DNA of 64,000 nt, taken from Pseudozyma flocculosa PF-1 (lineage: Eukaryota; Basidiomycota; Ustilaginomycetes; Ustilaginales; Ustilaginaceae). Under the pieces are notes generated by a model. The model saw nothing but the letters and a program-made list of their open reading frames with translations, was not told where the DNA came from and did no database searches. Every line of letters starts with the position of its first letter. The stretch's first letter is position 1. A program made the position numbers and the translations under genes. The stretch is taken from the NCBI RefSeq assembly GCF_000417875.1, contig NW_006920888.1:324103-388102 (forward strand). Direction: 5' to 3'. Below, piece after piece: positions 13,038 through 23,601 of the stretch.

Positions 13038-13882
13038 CCAGGGCAGCACGCGAGTCGCCCCATCTCCGTACACTTCGGCCTGGCCAGGCCACGGTGGTCA
13101 GGCTCAATATCCAGAGGCAGGTCGGATGGCATCGTCGTCGGAACCTCCGTTTCGTGGGCCTGCCTGCTGGTGGTCTTTTGCCTCGACAGGGGCCGGCGCA
13201 GCGGATGGCGGCGTCCAACTCGCCGGGCGGACTTTGGAAGGGCGAGCGCGAGCGAAAAAAGAGCAAGCAGCAAGGCGGCCCCTGCCACGTCCGGGCCTGT
13301 TCGCTGGTCGCCCTGCCGCCGCCGCCGCCGCCGCTGCCACCTTCGCCGCTTCCGGTGGCCGGGCCCCGACCTTCGCCCGACGTCTCAAGTGGACTGGATG
13401 TTACCAACCCTCTGCGCCTGCCGTCGCTCAAGCGCCACCCGCTCACACATCAACACCGCCTGGCCATCTTGCGCTCGAGCGTGAGCGGATAGTTGGTGTC
13501 CCCCCCATCGCTCAGGGACCCGGGCCCACCGACCGAAAGCGGGTGGAGACCCGCCCTTTGACCTCGCACAGCGTGGGACCCGAGTGATGGGCGTGCATGC
13601 AGAAATAGAGCGGCAGCTAGGCCAGGCCGGCTGCTGGCTCTCGCTCAGGCCACCTGCCAAAAATCCGAATCCAGGGTTCTTCTCCCAGCCTCTTCCGACG
13701 GCCGACCCAATCCACCACCTCGTACGTCCCGACCGACGCCTTTCGTCAAGCCTGCCTTTGCACGCTCAACGAGCCAACGCCACCCCTTCGGATCACCCGC
13801 TTCAAAGCCTAGGCGACGGCCTGCCATCGTCCAGATAGCGAGGTCCGAGGGCCGCGCGTCGTGCCCATCGCGGCCCAACGAT
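12404..13882. promoter_or_regulatory. Divergent intergenic region, MAP kinase / DCTN6
   Basis: About 1.5 kb between the divergent MAP kinase and dynactin p27 starts. It contains CT/GA-rich strand-asymmetric tracts near the kinase start (probably its leader) and an ACGC microsatellite. The ORFs here are low-complexity and have no family signature. I could not place a specific TATA box. Confidence 0.5.
12997..13036. repeat. ACGC tetranucleotide microsatellite
   Basis: About ten uninterrupted copies of ACGC in the MAP kinase/DCTN6 intergenic region. A candidate polymorphic marker; also alternating purine-pyrimidine sequence. Confidence 0.9.
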
Positions 13883-15101
13883 ATGGCACCGCCAAGGTGC
13901 GGCAATCCCGAGAGGCGACTTGGCCAGCGCAGCGTTTGTGTCCAACTGACCCCGTCGTCCTCTTCCGGACTCTACTCTATCGCAATTGACCGCAGGGACC
14001 GGCTGACGGTCGGCTCGCGCGTCGTCATCGCCCAGGACGCCGAGCTCCGCGGCGAGATCAGCATTGGAAGCGGTGCGTCTACCTCGTCCTTGCCGCAAAC
14101 AGTTGGCACCTTGCTGAACCCGGCCGCATCCTCGCCGCTGCCCTCTTTGTTCCAACAGGCACCGTCATCCATCCCCGGGCCGTCGTCTACGCTCAGCAGG
14201 GTCCCATCTCGATCGGCTCCAACTGCATCATCGAGGAGATGGCCGCCATCGTCAATCGGTGCGTTCGCGCCGGCCCTCATCCGAAACCTGTGGCGTCGGT
14301 GTGGAAACAGAGGCTGACGTACCGTTGCCACGTCTGCTCCGGCTGCCCATGATCGCAGGCGGCCCGAGCCGATGCAGATAGGTGACGACAACCTCTTCGA
14401 AGTGGGCAGCCGTGAGTCAACTCTTGCTCCCGGTACCGTTCGTCGCCGGACTGCGCCGTCGCTCTTGCTGACACCTTGCGTTGGCGCCAACTCGTTCCGC
14501 TCGCTCTTTGCGCGCCGATCAGGCATCGAGGCGGCCGGCGTCGGATCCTCCAACACCTTCCAGGTGCGCTGCAAGGTGGCCTCGACGATCCGCGTCGGCT
14601 CCTACTGCAACATCGGAGCCGGCTGCAGCGTCGTTCCCACCGCGCTGTGGCCACGCAACATCGAGGACCTTTTTGGCGACGACGACGACGACGACGACCA
14701 GGAGCACGGCGACGGGGAGCCAGGTGGCAAGGCAACAGCGGCTAAGGACGAAGATGGCGAAGAAGCAAGGCAGGCCAGCGCTGCTTCCGCAGACGAGGCC
14801 AAGTTCGAGTCGCTGCCAGATCGTACCGTCGTCTTTGGCCACAGCGCCAGCCGGCGGCAGTGGAGCGGCGAAGGCGTCAAGCAGCAGGCCGCCCTGCACG
14901 CCAAGCACCTCGAGTACCTCCGAGACAGTGAGTGCCTGAAAACGACGGCCAGAGCATGGGATTCTTCGGCCCGTCCCGCTGACGGTTCGGAGCTCGGGCC
15001 GTGTCCGATATCGCCCCCTCGCGACAGTGATACCAAAAGCGCACAAGCTCAAAATCATCCAGGCCGTCCGAGCGCCTTCGCCTTCGAGGGGTGCGCAGTG
15101 A
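13883..15101 (+). CDS. DCTN6: Dynactin subunit 6 (p27), left-handed beta-helix protein
   Basis: Pointed-end subunit of dynactin, the cofactor of cytoplasmic dynein. Six exons, join(13883..13896, 13996..14072, 14159..14258, 14359..14411, 14523..14927, 15028..15101), give 240 residues. Hexapeptide-repeat turns are visible in order: VGSRVVIAQDAELRGEISIGS, TVIHPRAVVYA, GPISIGSNCIIEEMAAIV, MQIGDDNLFEVGS, SSNTFQVRCKV and IRVGSYCNIGAGCSVVPTAL. An Asp/Glu-rich insert of about 55 residues precedes TVVFGHSASRR, matching the family's VIYG strand, and the last exon supplies IPKAHKLKIIQ. The first exon is only 14 bases. Its 99-bp intron is a multiple of three and has no in-frame stop, so retention would still give a protein. 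The first intron is therefore the least certain part of the model. Confidence 0.88.
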
Positions 15102-15565
15102 CCGCTGCCCACATCTCCCCTGCGGGCGCCGGCGGAGCTGTCCCGCTGCTACTGGCCCCGTAACCCCCAGCTCTCTTCGCTTGCCTGTATTCGACCCCGT
15201 GCGCTCGATCTCGTGTATCACCACCATTGCCGCTGTGAAAGTGCGAGAGCGAGGCCCGCGTCCTTCCCGATCCCGAAGTAGAATCGGGCTCTGTCCGATC
15301 CGGACCAACCGAAAAGCCCCGTTCTCCCCGATTCCCCCTCTCCCCCACCCCACGCACCCAACCCCATCTCGCCCGCTGCCTGGCTCGCGCCCCCAACCCA
15401 AAACCTTCGCGCCGGGCAGAGGCACTGCACCACATCAGAGGCGCGAGGTAGGCCTAGGACTCGGCCCCACCATCATCACCACCATCGCCCATCGTCCTCG
15501 CACCGCATCTCCACCCCTCCTTCACAACTCGCCCCACGCAGCACCACAGCAAAGACGTATCCAAG
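15102..15565 (+). other. Intergenic region between DCTN6 and MPC2
   Basis: 464 bases between two plus-strand genes. The second half is rich in C and T with CACC and ATCACC runs, typical of the leaders in this window. No ORF with a family signature. Confidence 0.5.
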
Positions 15566-16304
15566 ATGGCATCAGCAGCGGGAGGATCCAAGTTCTCGGC
15601 CTTTATGAACCACCCCGCTGGTCCAAAGACTGGTCCGTTGCCGTCCCATTCCGCCATGACGATGCCTGCTGCTGTGCCACCTTCCCCCGTCCACCCGCTC
15701 ACGCCCTCCTGCCCTCGTCCGCTCCTCGCCCCCTCATCCTCGAACAGTCTTCTTCTGGGCCCCGCTGATGAAGTGGTGCCTCGTCGCAGCAGGACTCAAG
15801 GACCTCTCGAGACCCGCCGATAAACTCTCCGTCTCCCAAAACGCCGCCCTCGCCGCTACCGGTTTCATCTGGGTCCGGTGAGTCAGGTCCACGCCGCACT
15901 TCCTGCGTTTCGAGTCGTCTCGAAAAGGGACCGTGGCTCATCCATCCCCGCTCCGCTCGATGGCGCACCTCCTCATCCTCCACCACCACCCCCGCAGGTA
16001 CTCGCTCGTCATTACGCCCATCAACTACTCGCTCGCCGCCGTCAACTTCTTTGTCGGCATGAGCGGCACCGCACAGCTCTACCGCATCTGGGAGTGAGTC
16101 GCTCGCCAGCCAGCCAGCAGCTTGCCCCGTCTTGCGCCGCTGCTCAACCTGCTGGGCCTCCCCGCTGATCCTTCTCTGACCCCTACGACCTTGTCCTTTC
16201 GACCGGCCCTCTGCAGCTACCGACGCAAGCACCCCGTCCAGGCCACGATCGCGGACAAGGCGGCCGAAGCCAAGAACGAGGTCCTCCCGGCGACAACAAA
16301 GTAG
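15566..16304 (+). CDS. MPC2: Mitochondrial pyruvate carrier subunit 2
   Basis: Inner-membrane carrier subunit that imports pyruvate into mitochondria as a heterodimer with MPC1. Four exons, join(15566..15632, 15748..15877, 15998..16093, 16217..16304), give 126 residues, the usual size. The family pattern runs throughout: FMNHPAGPKTVFFWAPLMKW, then KDLSRPADKLS, then FIWVRYSLVITPINYSLAAVN, then FFVGMSGTAQLYRIWDYRR. Two to three hydrophobic segments are visible and there is no cleavable presequence, as is normal for MPC proteins. It converges on the orphan membrane-protein gene with only 138 bases between the two stops. Confidence 0.95.
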
Positions 16305-16442
16305 ACGTTCACCGCCCTTATGCTGCCTGTTCGAAGACTTGCGGCCGCAGCATGGTCTCCGATCGGCAATACACTTGTTTCCCGACCGACGACGATGACG
16401 GCGATGGCGACGACAGCTTGCGCGAGGCAGGAGCGCGCGCGT

Positions 16443-17549
16443 TCAGTGCGCATTCACCAGATGGACGCACCATTGGGGCCTTGCCGTCACGAAGGACTGG
16501 TTCTGGTGGGTGGCTGCGTCCTCGTCCTTGACCATCCCGCTGGCGTGTGGCCAGGAGAGAGCGGGAGTGGACCGGCAAGGCGATGACGAGCTCGCCATAG
16601 CCTGCACCAGATCCGCGAGCCTCCAGGTCGGGTCTACAGCCTCGATCCTGCCGTGGCGGAAGTCCTCCTCGAGCTGCTCGATGGAGATGAAGATGGGGTG
16701 GCAGACGGGCTCGCTGGCCTGCGAGTGCGGGTGCGGGTGCGGCGACGCTGTCGGCGTGCGCAAGATTGGGCCTGCGCCGACGGGGCTGATTGTGACCGTG
16801 CCTCCAAGCTGCTGTCGACGCGCCACGACACTGTCACCGCCCTCTTCGTCGTCAGAGGCGTCGCTGCAATCCGTCGACGGGATCTGTGCCAGCAAGGCAC
16901 GCACTCGCGCGCTCAGTAGATCCGCGTGCGACTGGCTCGACATTGTCGGCGACGCGAGGACGAGCGCGGTGGAACGGTCGATACGCCCCATCGCAGGCGG
17001 TGTCACTGAGATGCTGGGCCATGCAGCGGCGGCCGTCGCCGTCGTGTCTGAGGGCACCTGCCCGGCGACGGCGCGACGTGCTCGGATCTCCGCATCGCGA
17101 GCGGCCCGAATGTAGTAGCTGGGCCAGATGGACCGCGTGGGCGCAAAGAAGTCGAGCAGCGCCTCGGTAGGTGGTCCCCGCGGCAGGACAGCGCCGGGGC
17201 CTCTGCGAGTGACGGCGCTGCGCAACGTCGACGACGAGGCTGCGCCCGTCGAGCCTTCTTTGGCCACGCGACGAGGTGGCGTCCTCGAGCGGCGCTCGTC
17301 GGCCCCCTCCTTTTTCATCGTTTCGATGGGCGGGGCATGCCTTTCGTCGCCGCCTGCTGAGATGGAGCGATGCCCTCTGTGACGGCGGGTGCGAGCGTGG
17401 ACGATACAGACGAGTGCGATGGTCGCCAGCAGTGCAGAGGCAGAGAGGAGCGCCATGGAGCTCGTCGTTGCCGTCGTAAAGGGCAGGACGGGATCGACGA
17501 AGACGTCTGTGTCGAGCGTCGATGCACTGGCGTTGTTCGCGGCCAGCAT
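16443..17549 (-). CDS. Hypothetical single-pass membrane protein, 368 residues
   Basis: I do not recognise this protein. It is one intronless frame starting at the ATG at 17549. The N-terminus carries an N-A-S sequon (N6), then one hydrophobic segment at about 31-51 (MALLSASALLATIALVCIV) followed at once by a basic HARTRRHRGHR stretch. This predicts an N-out/C-in orientation with a long intracellular tail. The tail has a short aromatic motif (LLDFFAPTRSIWPSYYIRAA), an acidic patch, an HPHPHPH run and a C-terminal IFISIEQLEEDFRHGRIEAVDPTWRLA-type amphipathic block, split here for length. The ordered tail motifs and the open frame favour a real gene. It could be a lineage-restricted membrane adaptor; no catalytic motif is seen. 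Confidence 0.6.
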   Translation of the reverse strand: MLAANNASASTLDTDVFVDPVLPFTTATTSSMALLSASALLATIALVCIVHARTRRHRGHRSISAGGDERHAPPIETMKKEGADERRSRTPPRRVAKEGSTGAASSSTLRSAVTRRGPGAVLPRGPPTEALLDFFAPTRSIWPSYYIRAARDAEIRARRAVAGQVPSDTTATAAAAWPSISVTPPAMGRIDRSTALVLASPTMSSQSHADLLSARVRALLAQIPSTDCSDASDDEEGGDSVVARRQQLGGTVTISPVGAGPILRTPTASPHPHPHSQASEPVCHPIFISIEQLEEDFRHGRIEAVDPTWRLADLVQAMASSSSPCRSTPALSWPHASGMVKDEDAATHQNQSFVTARPQWCVHLVNAH

Positions 17550-17798
17550 GGCGGTCAAGATGGGCCAGAGGGGCGGGAAGGGCAAGGAGGATCAGAGGGA
17601 CTCGAGCCGGTTCTGCACCGGCGGGCCTCTCCTTTTATCTCTGCGACGGAGGCAGCCTTGGCCGCTCGCAGCGGAGCAGCAGGCGGACGTCCCGATGATC
17701 TATGTCTCTATCGACTGGAGCGAGGGGGCGCATCGGAGACGTTCCGTTGTCACCGTTCTTCGCCGCGGTCCCTCGGCAGGGAGGCACGCGGAGTGCGG

Positions 17799-19543
17799 TT
17801 ACGAGCTTGTCGGAAGGCCATCCGACACCGTCACATCGGCGACGGGGGCTACGCCCGTCTTGGCCAGCACCTTCGGCACGCCTCCGTCGAGCCTGCTCAG
17901 CGCATCCTGCTCCTCCTTTGACCTCGTCAGCATGAAGCCCGCGTAGCCTACGACGGGAGAGCAACGTACGCAGCAGGATGTCAGCACGGTCCGGCCACCA
18001 GCCCGGCGACGATCGCCTCGGCGCAACAGGGACTCACCGAGCGAGTTGATGCTGAGGTTGCCCACCTTGCCCTCCGAGTCCCGCGGCAGATCCTCGAAGT
18101 CTTCGCGGCTGCGGGGGATGACGTGCATCGCCCGCTTGGTCAGGAGGATGTTGAAGCTCGGCGGGCCGCGCATGGCCTTGAGCTCGTCGTCGCTCGGCGC
18201 GGTCGCAGCACCGCCCTCGGATGCCGCCGACGCCGCAAAAGTGCGTGCGCGGAAGAGGGCGTCGAGGAGGCCCATGAACTTGTTGCCGATGTAGCGCTCC
18301 AGCTTGGCCGGGTCCGACCGCACCTCCTTCTCCGGCTGCAGCAGCGCTACAAAGTGCTGCCACGGGAGGGGAAGCGCATGGACGTGGTCTGCATGGCGAA
18401 GGGCGGGGGGTAATGGAGAAGACGGTGAGAAGGTAGAGGCGCGGACCGGTCAGCCCCAGTCGGATGTGCCGCTGCTTTCCTCCTCCGCCCGCGCTCGCAA
18501 GCACACTCACCGAGCTCCTTGCCGTCCCGCTCGATCCTGTCGAGCAGCGCCTCGACGGGGACCTTGTGATCGCTCTCAAGAATGGCCTCGATGTCCGCAT
18601 TGTCGCCCTCGTCGTTATTGAGGTCGAGCGGCGGCGCCTGGACAAACTGCAGGTGTCGGTGCGGCTGCGACGCCCCGCTCAGCTGGCCGCAGTTGTAGAA
18701 GCCCAGCAGCTCGGTCTCGGACGACCGGTGGGCCGTGACGATGCGGTAGGCCAGCGCCAGCGTGGCCGGCGACGGTGGCAGGTTCTGCGTCTCAAAGTCT
18801 GGCGGCGCAGAATGGTATCGCACGGTGGCGTCAGTCCTGCGCCCTCTCGAGCTCCCATGCCGCGGTCATCGTGCCTACCTCTTGTGACCATGAGGAAGTG
18901 CTGAGGTACGACGCAGAACTTGTTGAGCTGTGTCGGTCCCACAGCAGACGGGAGACAGAGAGCCGCGGGGTGTCAGCCTCTTGATGCCGCTCAGCCCCTC
19001 GACATCGATCCTTCTAGCACTCACCAGGACGACATGCTCGCCAAACTCTTGCACGAGCAGGTTGGGTACGTAGGGCGGTGCGAAGACATCCTGCTTGTTC
19101 TGCTGCGGCTTTGCCTCTTTCCCCTCTGCCCCCTGGTCCTTCTCATCCTTCGTCGAGTCTTTCTCGCCCTGCGGCTGGTCTCCGTTGGCCTTGGGCTTTT
19201 TGAGGAGGGCGGGCACGATGCGGACCTGCCACTCGACGCCCGACCCCTTGCCAGTTCCGTCCGGACCAGAGGGAAGGTCATCGTGGAGGATGGCGATCTT
19301 CTCGGAAGGGTAGAAGAAGGCGTCGCCGGCGGCGAGGGCCTTTTCGTACTGCTTCTTGACCCGCGTCGGTAGCGAGCGGAGGTCCGCATCCGAGGGTACG
19401 TCGGCGGACGAGGACATCGGTCGTACGGCCAGGGTCGGCAGCGGCGGCGGTCTGGCAGGTAGTCGGGCTGGCAACAGTCGGAAGGGAGAGGGTGGCGATC
19501 GTGCAAGAGCTCTATACGTCTGCTTGAATGTGCTCAGCCGCAT
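17799..19543 (-). CDS. Ap4A phosphorylase / ATP adenylyltransferase (APA1/APA2 type)
   Basis: Breaks diadenosine tetraphosphate with phosphate to ADP and ATP. Five exons, complement(17799..17947, 18038..18388, 18511..18798, 18879..18927, 19025..19543). All joins are in phase; 409 residues from the ATG at 19417, or 451 from the in-frame ATG at 19543. Family landmarks: PYVPNLLVQEFGEHVVL, LNKFCVVPQHFLMVTR, FYNCGQLSGASQPHRHLQF with the catalytic His triad motif, LPLPWQHFVALL, FNILLTKRAMHVIPRSRED and a final GYAGFMLTRSKEE. A charged Lys/Glu insert of about 30 residues lies before the first core motif. The 42-residue extension from the upper ATG is Arg-rich with no acidic residue, like a mitochondrial presequence; yeast Apa1/Apa2 lack one. 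Which start is used is unresolved. Confidence 0.92.
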
Positions 19544-19922
19544 GCGAGGTCGTGGTGGTGGAAGGTTGGCGGTGCGAGGATACCCCCCGATGTGAGTGCA
19601 GGGCGCGTGGTGGGTGGTGTTGGTCGGTCGGCAGGAAGGAAACGGCCGTGCGTGAGGAGGAAGCGTCTGGCTCCCTGCGCCTCCACACCAGACCGCCGCG
19701 GCCAATCGCTCCCGCAACCGGCGCTCCGGGCGACCTCCATGACCTTGGCACATGCCAGATGGAAGCAGGCCGGCGACCACGCATCTCTTCCAGTCGGAAC
19801 CATGGCATGTCACAGAAGCGCTCCCTATAGATAGGCGGTCAGTACAGCAGAGAGACGAAGCAGGACGGGAACAGGGCAAGGGAATCAGAGGAGACCAGAT
19901 CGAGCAAGGCAACTCTGCGGAT
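19544..19922 (-). other. Intergenic region between the amino-acid transporter and Ap4A phosphorylase
   Basis: 379 bases between the transporter stop (19923) and the upper phosphorylase ATG; both genes are on the minus strand. It holds the transporter 3' end and the phosphorylase promoter. No gene or repeat seen. Confidence 0.5.
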
Positions 19923-21795
19923 CTATAGCGCGTTGTCGACGCAGGTGAAGGGCGCCTTGACGCTGCCGGTGTCGTAGTTGGTGATGATGGCCTGGATCGA
20001 GGAGTAGAGACCCGGCCCGAAGATGAAGAGACCGACGATGATGAGGAAACCCTGGAAGGCCGTCTCGAGCTTCCTCGTCCAGCGTTGCCCGGTCCAGAGG
20101 TGGCCGCGGTGCAGCTCGACGTAGGCCACCGCCCAGAAGATGTAGCCAATGTACGAGTCGCTGCGGAGATGAGAGTACGGGGGGAGATGGACCAGAGCAG
20201 GGCATCGGAGGAGTCAGCGTCGGGTTCAGAGCAGGGATAGGGCCCTGCCGCGGCAAAGACTCACAAGAGCGCCGACATCAGCGAGAGCAGCGTCGAGAAG
20301 AAGGGGATCGCCTCGCCAATGACCCAGCCAAGGACCCAGGTGAAGGTGACACAGCCAACCCATCTATAGCCGGGTCAAGAGGGGGAGGTAGGACGGTCGC
20401 ATCGACGCGGGGGGATCAGTGCCGATTCGGCTGGCGAAGGTAGAAGCGACGAGAGCGGTGCACTCACCCGATCCATCCGACGGTGGTGTTGTTGTTGTAG
20501 TGCTTGGTGCCGAGGAAGAGCCTGGCATGGAGGTACTTGGCCACCACCGAGGCGTAGATGACGCCGATGATGATGGTCGTCGGCAGGACAAAGGCGAAGG
20601 CAATCTTCTTGAAGATCGGCTTGAGCGTGCCGACGGCGGGCGCAGTCGTGTACTGGCCCGTGTAGTAGTAAGCGACGATACCGACTGCAGGTGATGCGGC
20701 GAAGAAGGAGGGCAGCGACGAAGGGAGAAAGGAGGTGAGCACGCTTTGCCTCGGGCGGCAGCAGCTTGGCCGTGCGGCCGGCCACTTACCCAGGGTGAAG
20801 ACGATGAACTCCATGGCAGTGACGGCGTAGAGGGCCTTGTCAAAGTCCTTTGGCTCCTTCATCTCGGCGATAAAGGTCGGGTAGCAGATGTGGCCGATCC
20901 AGGTAAAGACGATGTTGAGGAAGGCGTTGAAGCCGTCGACGAACGTGGTGCCCTCGGGCGCGAACGCCGTGATACGGACGGGCGCGGTGACGTCGGCCAC
21001 GGCCGGGTTGCGGCCCTGGATGCCGGTGAAGATGAGCACCAGGAAGATGCTGATGGCCATCGAGATGGCCGAGACGATGCCCATCATGGCCACCTGCTCG
21101 AGCTTGCGGGGCAAGGTGAGGAGGAGGCAGACGACCATGATGATGATGGAGAAGGCCAAGGTGCAGGTGCCGTGCTCGGAGAGGGTGTTGAGGATCTGGG
21201 AGCCGGTCAGGGTGTGCAGGCCCTGGATGAAGACGTTGTTGAGGATGAGCGAGAGGGCGGTGATCTCGTAGGCGATGCGGCTCTTGCCAAAGATCTGGTA
21301 GCCAATGTCGCAGATGTTGAGCGCCTGCGGGTACTTGAGGCAGTACTTGTGCAAGGTGAGGCCCGTGTAGAGCGCGCAGACGCCGACGCCGAGCGTGGCC
21401 ATGATGCCGCCGGCCATGCCGAGGATGGAAAAGGCCCAGGGGAACGAGAGGATGGCGAGGCAGACGTACTCGCCAAACAAGAGGGCGGCCGCCTTCTGCC
21501 ACGAGAGGGTGCGGTAGTTGATCTCGCCGCTGGTCTGGACGTCTTGGACGGCGGCGGCGAGCGACGAAGAGTCGTCCGAGACGCGCTTGACGTGGGCGTG
21601 GGCGGCGCCGAGAGCCTCGACGTCGTCCTTGTCCTTGACCGGCTTGGCCTCCTCGAGGCCGCCCTTTTCGAGGTCATCGGAGCGCGACGAGTGGCTCGCC
21701 GCCGTGTCTAGCCGCTGCTGGTCGTCATCGCCCAGGTGGGCCGACGTCTCCATGGTCGGGTTGACGTGATGGAGGTCGGGATTCGAAGACGGCAT
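19923..21795 (-). CDS. AAAP-family amino-acid transporter (Aa_trans)
   Basis: Multi-pass membrane transporter of neutral or aromatic amino acids, similar in layout to the Neurospora Mtr-type permeases. Four exons, complement(19923..20160, 20265..20363, 20468..20684, 20790..21795), give 519 residues. The start is the ATG at 21795. A charged hydrophilic N-tail of about 110 residues precedes the first membrane segment. The core reads SWQKAAALLFGEYVCLAILSFP-type entry helix, then GMAGGIMATLGVGVCALYTG, ICDIGYQIFGKSR, TGSQILNTLSEH, a Pro-rich LLLTLPRKLEQV, IGHICYPTFIAEMKEPKDF, and late helices in exons 2-4 (AFVLPTTIIIGVIYASVVA, VTFTWVLGWVIGEAIPFF, GFLIIVGLFIFGPGLY). About 10-11 helices are visible. 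Substrate and membrane (plasma or vacuolar) cannot be read from the sequence. Confidence 0.93.
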
Positions 21796-23601
21796 GGTGA
21801 TGCGAGCGTGCCGGGCGAGAAAGTCGAGACCTGTATCGATGGTCAATGGACAACGGTGAGGTACGGTATTCGTCGTCGTCGTCGTCGTCTTCGTGGTCGT
21901 GTACGATCAACAGAGAGAAGATCGTCGTCGTGGAAGGAGATGGGGGTCGCTGCTGCTCTGCGGCTAGCCGGTCGACTTGCTGGCCGGATTTTGTTCTGTC
22001 AGTCAGGACAGGGCACGAGCACAGGCTAGGGTCCTTCTTTGCGTGGCGTTCAGGGGAGGTGACTGGCGTACTGCTGTTGGCGGTAGGGCGTGCAGAGGAT
22101 CGATCCATAGGCACGCAAGCTGTCCTTGCCTGTTTGTGCGCATACGGACAGTGTCCAAAGTTTGTAGCGAGACGGAGAAGTCGACAGGGAGCAGCGGCGT
22201 CTTGCCTGTCAGACGAGCAAAGAGCGGACGGAGAAAACTCTTGCTCAGGACTTGCCATGCGACGTAGGCAGGGCAGCGGGGGATGGTGTTGGGCAGCAAG
22301 CCTGAGAGGCGGTGTGTGGCCCCGTCGCTCGAGTGCACATGGCCAGAGGCGGGGGAGACGGCGAGGACAGCTCGAGGGGAGCACTCCTAGGCTGGACAAC
22401 CGCGGGTGCAAGCGAGACGTGATTAGCGCACGACCAGGAGGCGGCGGCGACGACCACAGATAGACGGCCGGCCCAGCGGGCCTCTGCTCTTTCACCCGCT
22501 CTGGGCGGTAGCGCGCTCTTGGCAGGTGTGGCAAAAACGGCGACGACCTTCCGAGAGGCCATCCATGTATGCCGTCGAGCCCTGGCCACGCCGGGTCAGG
22601 AACCGACCGGGCCTGCAACCCACGCGATATCATCGAGGTGGGGGCCGATACCGGTCTCGCACCCACGATGGCCTGTGGGCTGGCTTGCAAGCACGATGAT
22701 TGAGTTGGTGATCACGCCACGACGCAGAGGCAATGGCGACACGATGATAGGTAGGTGTTCAACAGGGTAGGGCCAGGCAGGCCGGCGTCTGTGGCCGGCG
22801 AACACGACGAGCGTTGGTGCATGCCGCATGGGCCGACAGCAGCGCAATGACAGGATGGCGGCTCTCAACGGGAGCCAGACGGTGGCGTAGAACCCGCGCA
22901 GCAGGCCCATCATGGCAGGCCTGGCAAGGAGGGGGGACCCTACGCGCAGCTCTCGAGCAAAGCGGCATGAGGCCAGAGGCAGCCGACCGTCGGAGCGAGG
23001 GTGCGACAGAGGATCCGGCGTCGCCGGCTCTTCTAGGCGGTTCACAGTCCGACGTGTCGCAGGACCGCCGCTTGCGGAGCAGGCCGTACCTTTGCCAGCA
23101 AATGGAGCCGGGAGTTGATGAGCACCGACCTCGACTGGCGGATGGCGATTGTCGGAAGAGAGCGTGAAGAAGGGCACACGCGCCCAGGGCGAAGAGGCAG
23201 GTTGAGGCCAAGGCGGACGAGCCAGGCCCCAGGAGCCGGCCTGCGGTGCGAAAACTGCCGAAGATGGCGCGGACGGCGGCTCGGAGGTCGGCGGCCCTGC
23301 CTCCTGGTTCCACAGGCGGCGGCACCGCCGCGGGCGGGCGGGGGCGGTGCGGCGTCGGCCAACTCTCGACCAGATCCCGCACCTGGTCGCGCCAGATCGA
23401 AGTAGTGTCCCGATTCACAAGCCTGACGCCGATCTGCCGATTCCTCGTCGTAGGCCGGATCTTCTCGGGAGCCGGCCAACGGGAAGGCCCTCGGGCATGC
23501 TCCACTTTCTTCCTTCTCAAGGATGCGCCAGCTTGCTTGCCACATCGTCCCGTTCCTGCTCCACGACCGGACACCCGGACGACCATCACATCACACCTAC
23601 C
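21796..23601. promoter_or_regulatory. Divergent intergenic region, amino-acid transporter / MSW1
   Basis: 1.8 kb between divergent starts. The transporter side has a GTC/GAC-rich leader (about 21860-21930). Several overlapping ORFs on both strands (for example minus 22759-23709 and minus 22596-23177) lack family motifs and conflict with one another. I see no convincing gene, although a small lineage-specific one cannot be excluded. No tRNA-like cloverleaf was recognised. Confidence 0.5.

Noticed and set aside
22596..22760. Suspected tRNA-like segment between the amino-acid transporter and MSW1
   Set aside because: No acceptor-stem pairing and no GTTCRA-type T-loop could be placed. The same search across the gene-poor block also found none.
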